A stretch of DNA of 64,000 nucleotides from an uncultured Halomonas sp. Lineage in GTDB: Bacteria > Pseudomonadota > Gammaproteobacteria > Pseudomonadales > Halomonadaceae. Made by a program: the position numbers and the translations under genes. The stretch lies in contig NZ_CANMTQ010000004.1 in NCBI RefSeq assembly GCF_947500835.1, forward strand, positions 124,001-188,000. Direction: 5' to 3'. Below, one piece after another: positions 16,556-26,458 of this stretch. Positions within the stretch are counted from its first letter, which is position 1; each line of letters opens with the position of its first letter. The notes beneath the pieces are model-generated. The model was not told the origin of the DNA and searched no databases. It saw only the letters and a list, made by a program, of their open reading frames with translations.

Positions 16556-16608
16556 TTCCTGATTGCTTTTTCTTGAGTCCAAATTTCGATCTTTAGTGAG
16601 GTCATCCG

Positions 16609-16815
16609 ATGAAACGACAGAAACGTGATCCCTTCCAGCGTGCGTATGTCCACGGTTACAAGGCTGGCATGGGAGGCCGCTCCCGAGATGATTGCCCCAG
16701 TCAGGATATCAATATTCGCGAATACTGGATGAGTGGTTGGCGTGAAGGTCGCGGGGATCAATGGTCGGGAATGACAGGCGTTTCCGGTATCCATAAAAAC
16801 CCCATGGTGACTTGA
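16609..16815 (+). CDS. rmf: Ribosome modulation factor
   Basis: A 68-residue basic protein that converts 70S ribosomes to inactive 100S dimers in stationary phase. The conserved opening MKRQKRDPFQRAYVHGYKAG, the GGRSRDDCP segment and W.SGWREGR match Rmf of E. coli and Pseudomonas. Residues past about 58 (GIHKNPMVT) are a family-variable tail. GAGG lies upstream of the ATG. It stands alone between rlmKL and pyrD, with its own hairpin-rich leader and a strong terminator. Confidence 0.96.
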   Translation: MKRQKRDPFQRAYVHGYKAGMGGRSRDDCPSQDINIREYWMSGWREGRGDQWSGMTGVSGIHKNPMVT

Positions 16816-16895
16816 TTTCAAAATAGCTTTTCCGGTCCATTGCTCAATGAAGAAAGTGCTGAGCGAAGCGAAAGGATCGGTTAAAGAGCCCCATT

Positions 16896-16925
16896 AAGGC
16901 CCGTGTTTATGTCACGGGCCTTTCT
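16896..16925. terminator. Terminator between rmf and pyrD
   Basis: Stem AAGGCCCGTG (16896-16905), loop TTTATGT, stem CACGGGCCTT (16913-16922), followed by a T-rich stretch on the + strand. It ends rmf; the A-rich left flank is too weak to be sure it also serves pyrD from the other side. Confidence 0.8.
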
Positions 16926-16966
16926 GTTTCAGGGCAGTCTGCTTTGCAATATTTGATCTCAAGACG

Positions 16967-17992
16967 CTATTTCTTGTCGTCTCGCAGCGCATGAATACAT
17001 TCGTCGATCAAGCCGGGGCCCCGGTAGATGAATCCAGTATAGAGCTGTATCAAGTCCGCACCCGCCTCGCGCTTTGCCTTTGCTTTCTCGCCGCTGTCGA
17101 TACCGCCAACGCCAACGATAGGCATATCCGGTAAATGTCGCCGTAGCTCATGGATTACCCGATTCGACGCCTCGAACACCGGCCCACCGGATAGACCGCC
17201 CTGCTCCTGCGCGTGAGGCAATCCGCTAATCGCTTCACGAGAGACGGTGGTATTCGTGGCGATAACCACATCGATGGCATTGGCGGACAGTGCCTGGGCA
17301 ACAAGACCAACTTCCTCCGGCGTCATATCTGGCGCAATCTTGACCGCCAGGGGCACTGGCTTACCCTTTTGCCGATCCAGACGAGAGCACTCCTCTCGTA
17401 GCGCCCCCAGCAGCGCATCGAGATGCTCACCAAACTGCAGATTACGCAGTCCCGGGGTGTTGGGCGAGGAAATATTGACGGTAATGTAGTGCGCGTGGGG
17501 ATGTACCTTGACCAGACAGGTTAGATAGTCATCGACGGCCTGTTCCACCGGTGTGGTCAAATTCTTGCCGATGTTGATGCCGATCACACCGTTGTAACGG
17601 CTCTTGCGGATATTGGCGATGAGATGATCGACACCGGCATTGTTGAACCCCATGCGATTGATGATGGCTTGATGCTGGGGCACACGAAACATGCGTGGAC
17701 GCGGATTCCCGGGCTGAGCCTTCAGAGTCACCGTACCGACTTCGACGAAACCGAATCCCAGCGCCCCCAAGGCATCGAGATGATCCGCATTCTTGTCCAG
17801 CCCTGCCGCAAGTCCCACCGGGTTGGCAAAGCGCAGCCCCATCAGCTCCAAAGAGTCGTCGCGGTCATGGCGCTTTTGCCGGGCATTCAAGACACCCGCG
17901 CGGTGCAGTAAATTCAGACTCTTGAGAGAGAGATCATGAGCCTTTTCCGGGTCGAGACGAAAAAGAAGCGCGCGGGCAAGGCTGTACATCAT
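16967..17992 (-). CDS. pyrD: Dihydroorotate dehydrogenase (quinone), class 2
   Basis: Fourth step of pyrimidine synthesis: FMN-dependent oxidation of dihydroorotate with electrons passed to membrane quinone. The protein has 341 residues with the class-2 N-terminal membrane-contact helices (MMYSLARALLFRLDPEKAHDL), NPVGLAAGLDKNA, the catalytic Ser loop NISSPNTPGLRNLQ and the FMN phosphate site VGVGGIDSGEKA. It starts with two consecutive ATGs. The order rlmKL-rmf-pyrD is as in Pseudomonas aeruginosa. Confidence 0.97.
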   Translation of the reverse strand: MMYSLARALLFRLDPEKAHDLSLKSLNLLHRAGVLNARQKRHDRDDSLELMGLRFANPVGLAAGLDKNADHLDALGALGFGFVEVGTVTLKAQPGNPRPRMFRVPQHQAIINRMGFNNAGVDHLIANIRKSRYNGVIGINIGKNLTTPVEQAVDDYLTCLVKVHPHAHYITVNISSPNTPGLRNLQFGEHLDALLGALREECSRLDRQKGKPVPLAVKIAPDMTPEEVGLVAQALSANAIDVVIATNTTVSREAISGLPHAQEQGGLSGGPVFEASNRVIHELRRHLPDMPIVGVGGIDSGEKAKAKREAGADLIQLYTGFIYRGPGLIDECIHALRDDKK

Positions 17993-18024
17993 AAGCGCCT
18001 ACTGCAAGTGGCTGTCATAAATGC

Positions 18025-19176
18025 CTACTGAGTATCGAGCTGCTGCACGCGAAGAGTGTAGTTATTGACTCCACTATTGGCGCTACCGAATTTCTGGCCA
18101 CTGACCCAGACGGAATATCTTCCTGGCGTCAGCCGCGTTTCGATATTGAAATCACCTTCAAATCCTTTGGCCTTGTCACTGGCAACCACGTTGCCGTCTT
18201 CATCCAGTACTCGAGCCTCGAGGCGATAGCTGGTTTCGCTTCCGACAAAGGTGGAACTGGTAATGGAGACAGTGCCAGCCTGGGCCACATCGAAGCTCAA
18301 TACTTCGCCCTTGGCGCGAATATCGATATCCGCCACGAGCTCATCGAACGCCTCCGGCATCTGTTGTGAAGACGCTTCTTCGTTTCCTGCACTGGCGTCA
18401 CTTCCTACGCTGGAGCTGCGCTCCTGGACGCCGACGCTATCACTGGCGGACGTTTGCGGCGGCGGCACGTCAAGCGCACTTTGCTGCTGGGAGGACAAGG
18501 ACGGCGGCGCTTCGTTTCTCGCCGCGCCGGAAGATCCATTGTCAGGCGGGCTTTGTGGAGGGCTTGCAGAAGGGCTCGTTCTGGGAGCCGCGATGGTGGC
18601 TACTTCATCATTATTATTGACGAAGCCAGTGGTACGTCCATCCCGCCCGGGCCCACCGAACTGAATGCTCGAACCGCCATCGATACCGCTGGTATCCGTG
18701 TCCAGGCGCTTGCCCTGAGCATCGAGTCCCGCGACGGACACGGTGTAGCTATTGCCGCCGCCTCCGGCTTCACTACCAAATTTATCCGCCGAGACGCGCA
18801 ATACGTAGTCGCCTGGCTCAAGCGCTTCGACCAGTCGCAAGCCGCCGTTCTGACCTAGCCCTTTTGCGCTCGCCAGCTCGTTGCCTTGAGCGTCCAGCAG
18901 CGTTGCGTTGATACGGTAGTCGTTGGAATTGCCGACGAAGGTATCGCTGGTAAATACGTAGCGCCCTTCCTTTTCGACGGTGAATGCGTGCTCGTGAGTG
19001 CCGCCAAAACCAAAGCTCTGGCTTCGGGCATCCGTGCGCGAGGTAAAGAAACGGCTTAGATCGACCTTGGCGGCAGCCTTTTCGGCACGTTGCAGTGCCT
19101 CGCTTTGCGCCAGGACGGGCAGCGTCACACTGGACAACCCCAGCGCCACGACGACAGGGAGTGCGCGATATTTCAT
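18025..19176 (-). CDS. Exported protein with two PPC-like repeats and a Ser/Pro linker
   Basis: A 383-residue protein with a signal peptide (1-23, ending PVLAQ). Two homologous beta-rich domains of about 90 residues follow, at roughly 60-155 and 290-380. Each contains a TFVG motif (SDTFVGNSNDYRI; SSTFVGSETSYRL), a DAQGNELAS / DEDGNVVAS strand and LxPGxYxxxVSxxKFGS. They resemble pre-peptidase C-terminal (PPC) domains. Between them is a low-complexity linker of Ser, Pro, Gln and Ala (about 195-270). AGAGAGG precedes the ATG. No catalytic domain is present, so it may be a periplasmic binding or structural protein. Confidence 0.8.
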   Translation of the reverse strand: MKYRALPVVVALGLSSVTLPVLAQSEALQRAEKAAAKVDLSRFFTSRTDARSQSFGFGGTHEHAFTVEKEGRYVFTSDTFVGNSNDYRINATLLDAQGNELASAKGLGQNGGLRLVEALEPGDYVLRVSADKFGSEAGGGGNSYTVSVAGLDAQGKRLDTDTSGIDGGSSIQFGGPGRDGRTTGFVNNNDEVATIAAPRTSPSASPPQSPPDNGSSGAARNEAPPSLSSQQQSALDVPPPQTSASDSVGVQERSSSVGSDASAGNEEASSQQMPEAFDELVADIDIRAKGEVLSFDVAQAGTVSITSSTFVGSETSYRLEARVLDEDGNVVASDKAKGFEGDFNIETRLTPGRYSVWVSGQKFGSANSGVNNYTLRVQQLDTQ

Positions 19177-19303
19177 GAAGCCTCTCTACAATGACATTAA
19201 GGAAATCGCTGACCGAATCGTGGCACAGCATACCAGAGAACGGTATACGCATCCCCTCAGTAACAAAAGCGTTTCGTGCCGTTCACCTGGAAGAAAACTC
19301 AAG

Positions 19304-19347
19304 AAAAAAACAAGGCCTCTGCCCGAGTCATGTCGGACAGAGGCCTT
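19304..19347 (-). terminator. Terminator downstream of the NAD-glutamate dehydrogenase gene
   Basis: AAGGCCTCTG (19312-19321) pairs with CAGAGGCCTT (19338-19347), with an inner CCGA/TCGG extension. On the minus strand it is followed by a run of seven T (19304-19310). It lies 70 bases past the dehydrogenase stop and before the PPC gene promoter. Confidence 0.85.
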
Positions 19348-19417
19348 CTAATGCATCAGAAACTTCCTGATTAGATTTTTCTATTCATCGATTTATCCGT
19401 TTAATTTCCAGTACCGT

Positions 19418-22400
19418 TCAGGTTTCGCTGCTGCTTTCCGAAAGATCGACCAGCTTGCGAATCGCCACGGCAAACAAGGCAAAGCTCGGCTGTGCTCCAG
19501 CGTCCATTTCATGAATCAATTGACGCCAGCGCTCGTATAGATCCGCATAGCGCTTGATCCACTCCTCTACCCGGGGCTCCGCGTCCTTCGGCGCATCTTC
19601 CAGATTCAGCACGTTGACCGTGAGCGCCAGCTGCTGACGATCGAGATCATCTCGAAAGGCTTCCCGAGCCTGGGTCTGCCAGCTGTCGTGTACTTCAAGA
19701 GCGTTGACCTGTTCTGTCACCCAAGGCAGGTCCAGACGCTGGCCCAGTTCGTAATAGACATCCGCCACCCGCTGGATCTTTTCATCGGTCTGACGCGCCG
19801 CGTTGATGATGCCAAGCCCCGCGTAGAGTTGATTGGTCGCGGCAATGATGTCCGCCAGGGCCTTGGGCACGCCGGCTTTTTCAAGATCATCGCGACGCTT
19901 TTTCCAGGTCTTGAGATCGTCTCCGCTTAGTCTTTTGCCGATGCTTTCCTGAAGCTGTTTCAAGCGCGGCGCAAAGTACTCGATGCTTTCCTGCACCGAC
20001 TGACTGGAGCGCTGACGCAGGAACCAGCGAGCCATGTGATAGATCAGGCTTCTCAGCTCAAGCATCATTCGATACTGCACCTGACAATCGACCTTGTTGT
20101 CCAGCGCCTCGATCTGATTCCACAGGCTGCTTAGATTGAAACTGTCCCGGGCGATGATATACGCCCGAGCAATCTCGGCGCGCCCCGCTCCGGTGGTATC
20201 GATCAAACGTCTGGTGAAGACGATACCCATGTGGTTCACCAGATCGTTGGCGATCTGGGTGGCGACAATTTCCCGCTTGAGGCGATGTTCGTAAAGCTGC
20301 TCGCCGAAACGCTCGACCAGCACTTCAGGAAAAGCAGACTCTACGCACGCCTGGACAAAGGGGTCGTCCGGCACATCGGACGCGATCAGATCATCTTTCA
20401 GGGTGCTCTTGGCATAGGAGATCAATACGGACAGCTCCGGCCGGGTCAGACCCTCGCCTGCGTTAGAGCGCTCGATGAGCGCATCGTCTTCCGGCAGGAA
20501 TTCAAGCTCCCGATCGAGATGACCGCTAGCCTCGAGCTCATTGATGAAGCGCCGATAGGGCCCCATGTTCTGCTTGGCCAGAATTGCCGACAAGGAAAGC
20601 GCCTGAGCCTGACGGTAGTTGCTGGAGAGCACAAGCTTGGCAACATCCTCGGTCATGTCCTCCAGTAACTGATTGCGCTGCTTGTCGGTCATGTCGCCTT
20701 GCTTGACGATATCGTCGAGCAGGATCTTGATATTGACCTCTTGATCCGAGCAGGTCACGCCGCCAGCGTTATCAATGAAGTCGGTATTGAGCTGAGTCCC
20801 ACGCCAAGCCGCTTCCATGCGTCCGCGCTGGGTCATGCCCAGATTGCCGCCCTCGCCGATTACTCGGCAGTTGACTTCGCGACCATCGATTCGTAGACCA
20901 TCGTTGGCCTTGTCCCCTACGTCCGCGTTCGATTCCTCGCTCGATTTGATGTAAGTACCGATACCGCCGTTCCAGATCAAATCGACCTTGGACTTGAGCA
21001 TGGCGCTGATCAGATCGTTGGGCGAGAGCTTGTCCTGCTTGATGCCAAACACATCCTTCATTTGCTTGGTGATGTCGATCGACTTGGCGCTGCGCTTGAA
21101 GACGCCGCCGCCTTCCGAGATCAAGCTGCTGTCATAATCCTCCCAGCTCGAGCGCGGCTGCTCGAACAGACGCTTGCGCTCCTGAAAGGATTTGGCCGCG
21201 TCCGGTTCTGGATCGATGAATATGTTCACATGGTTGAAGGCGCCCACCAGGCGTATCTTGTCGGAAAGCAGCATGCCGTTACCGAATACGTCCCCGGCCA
21301 TATCGCCGATGCCCACCACAGTGAACTCGTCTTCCTGGGTATTCACACCGAGTTCACGGAAGTGGCGCTTCACCGACTCCCAGGCGCCCCGGGCCGTGAT
21401 GGCCATCTTCTTGTGATCGTAACCATTGGCGCCGCCGGAAGCGAAGGCATCTCCCAGCCAGTGGCCGTACTCAAAAGAAATCTCGTTGGCGATATCGGAA
21501 AACGAGGCTGTTCCCTTGTCCGCCGCCACCACCATATACGAATCCGCCTCGTCGTGGCGCACCACTGCTTCTGGCGGCACGACCTCGCCCCCCTTGAGGT
21601 TGTCGGTGATGTCGAGCAATCCGCGAATAAATAGCTGGTAGCAGGCAATGCCCTCTTTTTGAACGGCATCACGATCGGCATTCGGCGGCATGCGTTTGCA
21701 CACGAAACCACCCTTGGCGCCCACCGGCACGATGACCGCATTCTTGACCTGCTGGGCCTTTACCAGCCCAAGAATCTCGGTACGGAAATCCTCGTGGCGA
21801 TCCGACCAGCGCAGCCCGCCTCGGGCGACCTTGCCGCCGCGCAGGTGCACCCCTTCGACGCGAGGCGAGTAGACGAATATCTCGAAGACCGGCCGTGGCT
21901 TGGGCATGTCGGAAATCTTGGTCGGTTCGAGCTTGTAGGCGATGTAGCTCTTGTTCCCCCCGTCATCCGCGCGCTGGTAGTAATTGGTGCGTAGCGTGGC
22001 CTGGATCAGCTCGATATAGCGGCGCAGCAGCAGATCGTCGTTGAGACTCGCCACCGTATCGAGCAATTCATTGAGCCGCTCGAGGCAGGCATCCGCTTCC
22101 TTTTCGCGTTTCTGCTGTTCCGGATCGAAGCGTAGCTCGAACAGAGTGACCAGCTCCCGAGTGATCTCGGGGTAGCTTGCCAAGGCATTGGCGATATAGC
22201 GCTGGGACAGGCTGAAGCGTATCTGCTTCAGATAGCGGGCATAACCGCGCAGCATGGCCACTTCGCGCCAGTTCAGGTTGGCGCCGATGATCAGCCGATT
22301 GAAGGAGTCGTTCTCCGCTTCGCCGGTCCAGATGCGACGGAATGCATCGACGAAGACGTCCCGCATCTCTTGCAGGTTGACGATCTCGCTGGCGTGATGC

Positions 22401-24265
22401 TCCAGGGTAAAATCATGAATCCAGAAGGAGCGATCCTCGGCGTGAATGTCGTAGGGCCTCTCTTCCATCACCCGCAGCCCAAGATTCTCAAGTACTGGCA
22501 GTACATCGGACAGCGGAATCGGATCATCTTTGTGAAACAGTTTGAGATTGATGCCTTCCTCGTCCTCTTCCACCAGACGATAGAGGCTCAGGGAGACCGG
22601 CGCGCCCTCTTCGAGTTCGTCGATATGGTGCAGATCGTAAACCGCCGTACGTGCCGTGAAATCTTCCTGGTAGCTGCTCGGGAAGGCGCCTCGATAGCGA
22701 TTGAGCAGCACATTGGCTTGCTCTTCGCCGAAACCTTCGACCAGAGCGCTCTGAAGATCGTCCTTCCAGCTACGCGCTATCGACTCGATCTTCTTCTCGA
22801 GTCGTCTCAGATCGTACTCGACGGGCTTTTCACCGTTGAAGCGCAGAATGTACTGAATTCGCGCCAATACCGATTCGGAAAGATAGGTATTGAAGTCACC
22901 GAACTCTGCGTCGAGCTCTTCGCACAATAGCTTTTGTATGCGTACCCGAAGATCCGTGGAAAACACATCCCGGGGCACGAAGACCATGCAGGAGTAAAAG
23001 CGTCCGAAACGGTCTTCTCGTACGAACAGGCGCACCCGGCGACGCTCGCGAATATTGAGAATGCCAAGAGCGGTGTCCGTGAGTTCCTCGGTGTCGATCT
23101 GAAACAGATCGTCTCGCGGAAAGACCTCGAGGATGTTCATCAACTGCTTGCCATTGTGGCCACCGGGATTGAATCCCGAAGCCTTCAGCACCGTATTGAT
23201 CTTCTTGCGCAGCATCGGCACGTTGCGCGGCGAGTCGTTGTACACCGTTGCGGCATAAAGCCCCATGAACCGGCGCTCGCCGACGATATTACCCTTGTCA
23301 TCGTAGCGATCGATGATGATGTAGTCCGGATAGGCGGGGCGATGCACCCTGGCGTGATGAGCGCTCTTGGCAAAGGAGATCAATTCCGCTGTGCGAACAT
23401 GCTCATCCACGATGTTCTTTTCGCTACGAATATGCTCGCGATATCGAGGCTGGTCGAGTTTGAAAACACCGAGATCGCTACCTTCGACATGATGAAGCCC
23501 TTTACCGCTCTTGGCCTTGCCCTTCTTGCCGTTGACCTCGTATTCGTCATAACCGAGGAACGTAAAATTGTCGTCGATCAGCCATTCGAGGAAAGCGAGC
23601 GTCTCTTTGTGGTCTGCCGCATCGACCGGTTCGGGGCGTGATTTCTTGAGCTCATCAAGCGCGGCCCGGGCTTGATTGCGCATTGGCTCAAAGTCTTCGA
23701 CAGCGGTGCGGACATCCACCAGCACGCCTTCCAGGCTGGTTTCAAGTTCCTCTAGTACTGCTTCGTCGGAATAACGATCGACTTCGACGACGATGATCGA
23801 TTCCCGGGTCTTGGGTGCGTCCTTGGCATTGACCGAGGTAACCCGGACCAGTTGATGCTGCTTGTCGCGCTCTACCGCCAGTACTGCGTTGTGAATGGCA
23901 TGCACGGTGATGCCGCGGCGGTTGAGCTCGATCCGCACCGAGTCCACCAGAAACGGCATATCTTCATGCAGCACGCCGACTACCGTATGGGTAGACTGCC
24001 AGCCATGCCTCTCGAAATCCGGATTGTAGACGCCGACTTTCGGTTTTTGGGGATCGTGCTGCTGGATGAAATGCCAGATCGACAATGTCGCGCCGTAGAC
24101 ATCGTCGAGATGACGTTCGATCAGGTCCTCGAAGGGCGCATTGGCGTAGAAATCCTCGGCGAAAGCAGCGATCGTCTTCACCTTGTCCTGAGGCAAGCGC
24201 TTCTTGAGCTGCTCCCTCAGCTGCGCCAGAAATTCCTTCTTGTCATCGATTGCGACGTGTTGCAT
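19418..24265 (-). CDS. gdhB: NAD-specific glutamate dehydrogenase, large (180-kDa) type
   Basis: A 1615-residue enzyme that converts glutamate to 2-oxoglutarate and ammonia with NAD, the catabolic direction. Length and architecture fit the 180-kDa family of Streptomyces and Pseudomonas: long N-terminal ACT-like regulatory part, central catalytic domain with ARGGLRWSDRHEDFRTEILG and the substrate-binding VGAKGGFVCK, Rossmann part with GIGDMAGDVFGNGML, and a helical C-terminal domain. The ATG at 24265 follows GAGGTG; the frame also includes a TTG one codon earlier. A strong terminator follows. It allows growth on glutamate, a major solute in halophiles. Confidence 0.96.
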   Translation of the reverse strand: MQHVAIDDKKEFLAQLREQLKKRLPQDKVKTIAAFAEDFYANAPFEDLIERHLDDVYGATLSIWHFIQQHDPQKPKVGVYNPDFERHGWQSTHTVVGVLHEDMPFLVDSVRIELNRRGITVHAIHNAVLAVERDKQHQLVRVTSVNAKDAPKTRESIIVVEVDRYSDEAVLEELETSLEGVLVDVRTAVEDFEPMRNQARAALDELKKSRPEPVDAADHKETLAFLEWLIDDNFTFLGYDEYEVNGKKGKAKSGKGLHHVEGSDLGVFKLDQPRYREHIRSEKNIVDEHVRTAELISFAKSAHHARVHRPAYPDYIIIDRYDDKGNIVGERRFMGLYAATVYNDSPRNVPMLRKKINTVLKASGFNPGGHNGKQLMNILEVFPRDDLFQIDTEELTDTALGILNIRERRRVRLFVREDRFGRFYSCMVFVPRDVFSTDLRVRIQKLLCEELDAEFGDFNTYLSESVLARIQYILRFNGEKPVEYDLRRLEKKIESIARSWKDDLQSALVEGFGEEQANVLLNRYRGAFPSSYQEDFTARTAVYDLHHIDELEEGAPVSLSLYRLVEEDEEGINLKLFHKDDPIPLSDVLPVLENLGLRVMEERPYDIHAEDRSFWIHDFTLEHHASEIVNLQEMRDVFVDAFRRIWTGEAENDSFNRLIIGANLNWREVAMLRGYARYLKQIRFSLSQRYIANALASYPEITRELVTLFELRFDPEQQKREKEADACLERLNELLDTVASLNDDLLLRRYIELIQATLRTNYYQRADDGGNKSYIAYKLEPTKISDMPKPRPVFEIFVYSPRVEGVHLRGGKVARGGLRWSDRHEDFRTEILGLVKAQQVKNAVIVPVGAKGGFVCKRMPPNADRDAVQKEGIACYQLFIRGLLDITDNLKGGEVVPPEAVVRHDEADSYMVVAADKGTASFSDIANEISFEYGHWLGDAFASGGANGYDHKKMAITARGAWESVKRHFRELGVNTQEDEFTVVGIGDMAGDVFGNGMLLSDKIRLVGAFNHVNIFIDPEPDAAKSFQERKRLFEQPRSSWEDYDSSLISEGGGVFKRSAKSIDITKQMKDVFGIKQDKLSPNDLISAMLKSKVDLIWNGGIGTYIKSSEESNADVGDKANDGLRIDGREVNCRVIGEGGNLGMTQRGRMEAAWRGTQLNTDFIDNAGGVTCSDQEVNIKILLDDIVKQGDMTDKQRNQLLEDMTEDVAKLVLSSNYRQAQALSLSAILAKQNMGPYRRFINELEASGHLDRELEFLPEDDALIERSNAGEGLTRPELSVLISYAKSTLKDDLIASDVPDDPFVQACVESAFPEVLVERFGEQLYEHRLKREIVATQIANDLVNHMGIVFTRRLIDTTGAGRAEIARAYIIARDSFNLSSLWNQIEALDNKVDCQVQYRMMLELRSLIYHMARWFLRQRSSQSVQESIEYFAPRLKQLQESIGKRLSGDDLKTWKKRRDDLEKAGVPKALADIIAATNQLYAGLGIINAARQTDEKIQRVADVYYELGQRLDLPWVTEQVNALEVHDSWQTQAREAFRDDLDRQQLALTVNVLNLEDAPKDAEPRVEEWIKRYADLYERWRQLIHEMDAGAQPSFALFAVAIRKLVDLSESSSET

Positions 24266-24315
24266 CAATCACCTCGGCTGCTTTCGGACGCCACCTGCGA
24301 CCGATAAATAGTCAT

Positions 24316-24340
24316 CGGCGCAGTCTGATAGACTGCGCCG
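24316..24340. promoter_or_regulatory. Perfect hairpin between trmA and gdhB
   Basis: CGGCGCAGTCT (24316-24326) and AGACTGCGCCG (24330-24340) pair over eleven bases around a three-base loop GAT. No T-run is present on either side, so it is not a standard terminator. It lies 50 bases upstream of gdhB and could be an operator or a leader hairpin. The rest of 24266-24466 shows nothing else. Confidence 0.5.
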
Positions 24341-24466
24341 CCTCGCGTGCACATGAGTTTACTCTAGCTTACCTGGCCGCCCCTATCGACATGCCCGCTT
24401 CTTCATGGCGCATGTCGAAAGCGCATTGACCTTGAATGGTGCATGGCAAATCCCGGGTAATACAGC

Positions 24467-25612
24467 TTATGAGCGTCGTTCAAGCAGCACGCCGCATTCG
24501 CAGTGGTCCGTCCAGGGGAACTGGTCGAACAGCGCAAAACGCATGATGGCGTGGGTATCCTTGAGCTGCTCGAGGTTGGTCAGCAGCGTGACGGGATTGC
24601 AGGAGATATAAACGATACGAGAATAGTCCCGCAGCTGTTCGCAGCTATGCTCGTCAAGCCCTGCCCGGGGTGGATCGACCAGCACCGTGGTGAAGGCATA
24701 CTCTTCAAGCGCCATGGCGCTTACCCGTCGTCCTTTTTTTTCATCCGACTTCTCGGCCGACGCTTCATTGATTTTTTGATTGGCCAGGGCCTGAGCGAAC
24801 TCCTCGGCGGACATGCGGGCCACCACCGCATTATCGATATGGTTGGCGTCGAGATTGATCTGGGCGGAAGCAACGGCGGTGCGGGAAATTTCAGTGGCCA
24901 GTACTCGGCGGAAGTTTTCAGCCAAAGCGACGGTGAAGTTGCCGTTGCCGCAGTAAAGCTCCACCAGATCGCCCTGCTGACTGCCTCGGGTCACATCTCT
25001 TGCCCAGGTCAACATCTTGCGGTTTACCTGGGCGTTGGGCTGGGTAAAGCTGTTTTCCACCTGTTGATAGACGAACTCGCGATCGTCGTCCAACGTCAAC
25101 CGTTCCCAGACATGATCTCGTTCGAGCACACGCCGCTGCTTGCGGGCGCGGCCGATGATCATGACGTTCAAGCGCGCCTGCAATTCTCGCGCTTTATGCT
25201 CCCAGGCATCGTCCAGGGTGCGATGATAGATCAGGCTGACGAGCGCTTCGCCGGTAAGCGTCGTCAGAAAATCCACCTGAAACAGCTTGTAGCGCAACAC
25301 GGGATCGTCACGCAGCGCCTCGATCAACTGCGGCATCAGCTCATTGATGCGCCGGCTTGCCACCGGGTACTGATCGAGTCGCACGATCTTCTTGTTACTC
25401 GGATCCTCAGGATCAACGTCGAACATGGCATAGAACAGATCGTCGCCTTCGTGCCACAAGCGGAATTCGCAGCGCTGGCGAAAGTGGCTTGGCGGCGAGG
25501 CAAAGACCTCCAGCGACGGCGGATCGAGATGGGCGAAACGATGAGTGATGGCATCGCGCTTGGCTTTTAGCTGCTGCGAGTAGCGTTCAGGTTCGACGAC
25601 AGGTACGGCCAC
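24467..25612 (-). CDS. trmA: tRNA (uracil-5-)-methyltransferase
   Basis: SAM-dependent enzyme making m5U54 in tRNA (and m5U341 in tmRNA). It has 381 residues (E. coli 366), with SAM motif LVELYCGNGNFTVALA, VDPPRAGLD and the catalytic nucleophile YISCNP near the C-terminus. A hydrophilic insert ASAEKSDEKKGRR around 285-300 explains the extra length. The start is GTG at 25612 with GAGGAGA five bases upstream. murI lies upstream in the same direction; trmA and murI are also near each other in E. coli. Confidence 0.95.
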   Translation of the reverse strand: MAVPVVEPERYSQQLKAKRDAITHRFAHLDPPSLEVFASPPSHFRQRCEFRLWHEGDDLFYAMFDVDPEDPSNKKIVRLDQYPVASRRINELMPQLIEALRDDPVLRYKLFQVDFLTTLTGEALVSLIYHRTLDDAWEHKARELQARLNVMIIGRARKQRRVLERDHVWERLTLDDDREFVYQQVENSFTQPNAQVNRKMLTWARDVTRGSQQGDLVELYCGNGNFTVALAENFRRVLATEISRTAVASAQINLDANHIDNAVVARMSAEEFAQALANQKINEASAEKSDEKKGRRVSAMALEEYAFTTVLVDPPRAGLDEHSCEQLRDYSRIVYISCNPVTLLTNLEQLKDTHAIMRFALFDQFPWTDHCECGVLLERRS

Positions 25613-25660
25613 GCAGTCTCCTCGATAAAATGATGAATGATGAAGCGTCGGCGTTCTGGC

Positions 25661-26458
25661 TCAAGGCAGCGGCGATGGCGTCGGCAGCGATGGCAAAGGC
25701 TGCAGCGAGTCAAACCCATAGGCGGCAAGCACCTTGGCCAGCGCCGGGTTCGGGGCGCTAGCCCACGCCAACTCGACGCCTTTGGCGGGCGCAACGTCGA
25801 CCATGACCTGCGCGACACGTCGGGCAATGGCGTCACCAGAATCGACCCAGGTGATCCGGCGCGGCGCACAAGCATTCAGCTCATCGCGCAGTAGCGGAAA
25901 GTGCGTGCAACCCAGCACCACGGTATCGAGTTCGGCCACGGTCCAGAAAGGCGACAGCGCGTGATTTATTTCGGCAACGTCGACCGCCTCCCCCCGAAGC
26001 TTACGCTCGGCCTGTGTGACCAAGCTATCCGCAGCCACTCTAACGATATGACAGTGCGCGGCGAAATCGCCTATCAAGGCATCGGTATAGGGCCGACGAA
26101 TCGTGGCCGAAGTCGCAAGTAAACCGAAAGTGGCGCTTTGAGTCGCCATCGCGGCGGGTTTGATGGCGGGCACCGTGCCGATTACCGGAATGCTCAGACG
26201 AGCACGCAGTTCGCGTAGTGCCAGGGTGCTGGCGGTGTTACAGGCAACCACCAAGGCGCTGGCATTGCTTGCCGTTACTGCGGCGCAGCAGACATCTGCG
26301 ATGCGAGTCACCAGCCAGTCGTCCGGCTTGGTGCCATAGGGCAGCATGGCGTTATCGCAGAGATAAGCCAACGCCGCCCCGGATAAACGGTGACGCAGGG
26401 CCCCCACGACCGACAGACCGCCGACACCGGAATCGAAGACAAGGATTGGATCGCTCAT
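25661..26458 (-). CDS. murI: Glutamate racemase
   Basis: Produces D-glutamate for peptidoglycan. The protein has 265 residues with the two catalytic cysteines in VVACNTAS and LGCTHFPLL, and the opening DPILVFDSGVGGLSV. The C-terminus ends in a Pro-rich tail LPSLPTPSPLP of no known role. The ribosome site is weak. The start faces the long AT-rich gap. Confidence 0.95.
   Translation of the reverse strand: MSDPILVFDSGVGGLSVVGALRHRLSGAALAYLCDNAMLPYGTKPDDWLVTRIADVCCAAVTASNASALVVACNTASTLALRELRARLSIPVIGTVPAIKPAAMATQSATFGLLATSATIRRPYTDALIGDFAAHCHIVRVAADSLVTQAERKLRGEAVDVAEINHALSPFWTVAELDTVVLGCTHFPLLRDELNACAPRRITWVDSGDAIARRVAQVMVDVAPAKGVELAWASAPNPALAKVLAAYGFDSLQPLPSLPTPSPLP

Noticed and set aside
24503..25570. 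Open frame of 355 codons on the + strand opposite trmA
   Set aside because: Covers trmA completely, no recognisable domain or start signal.
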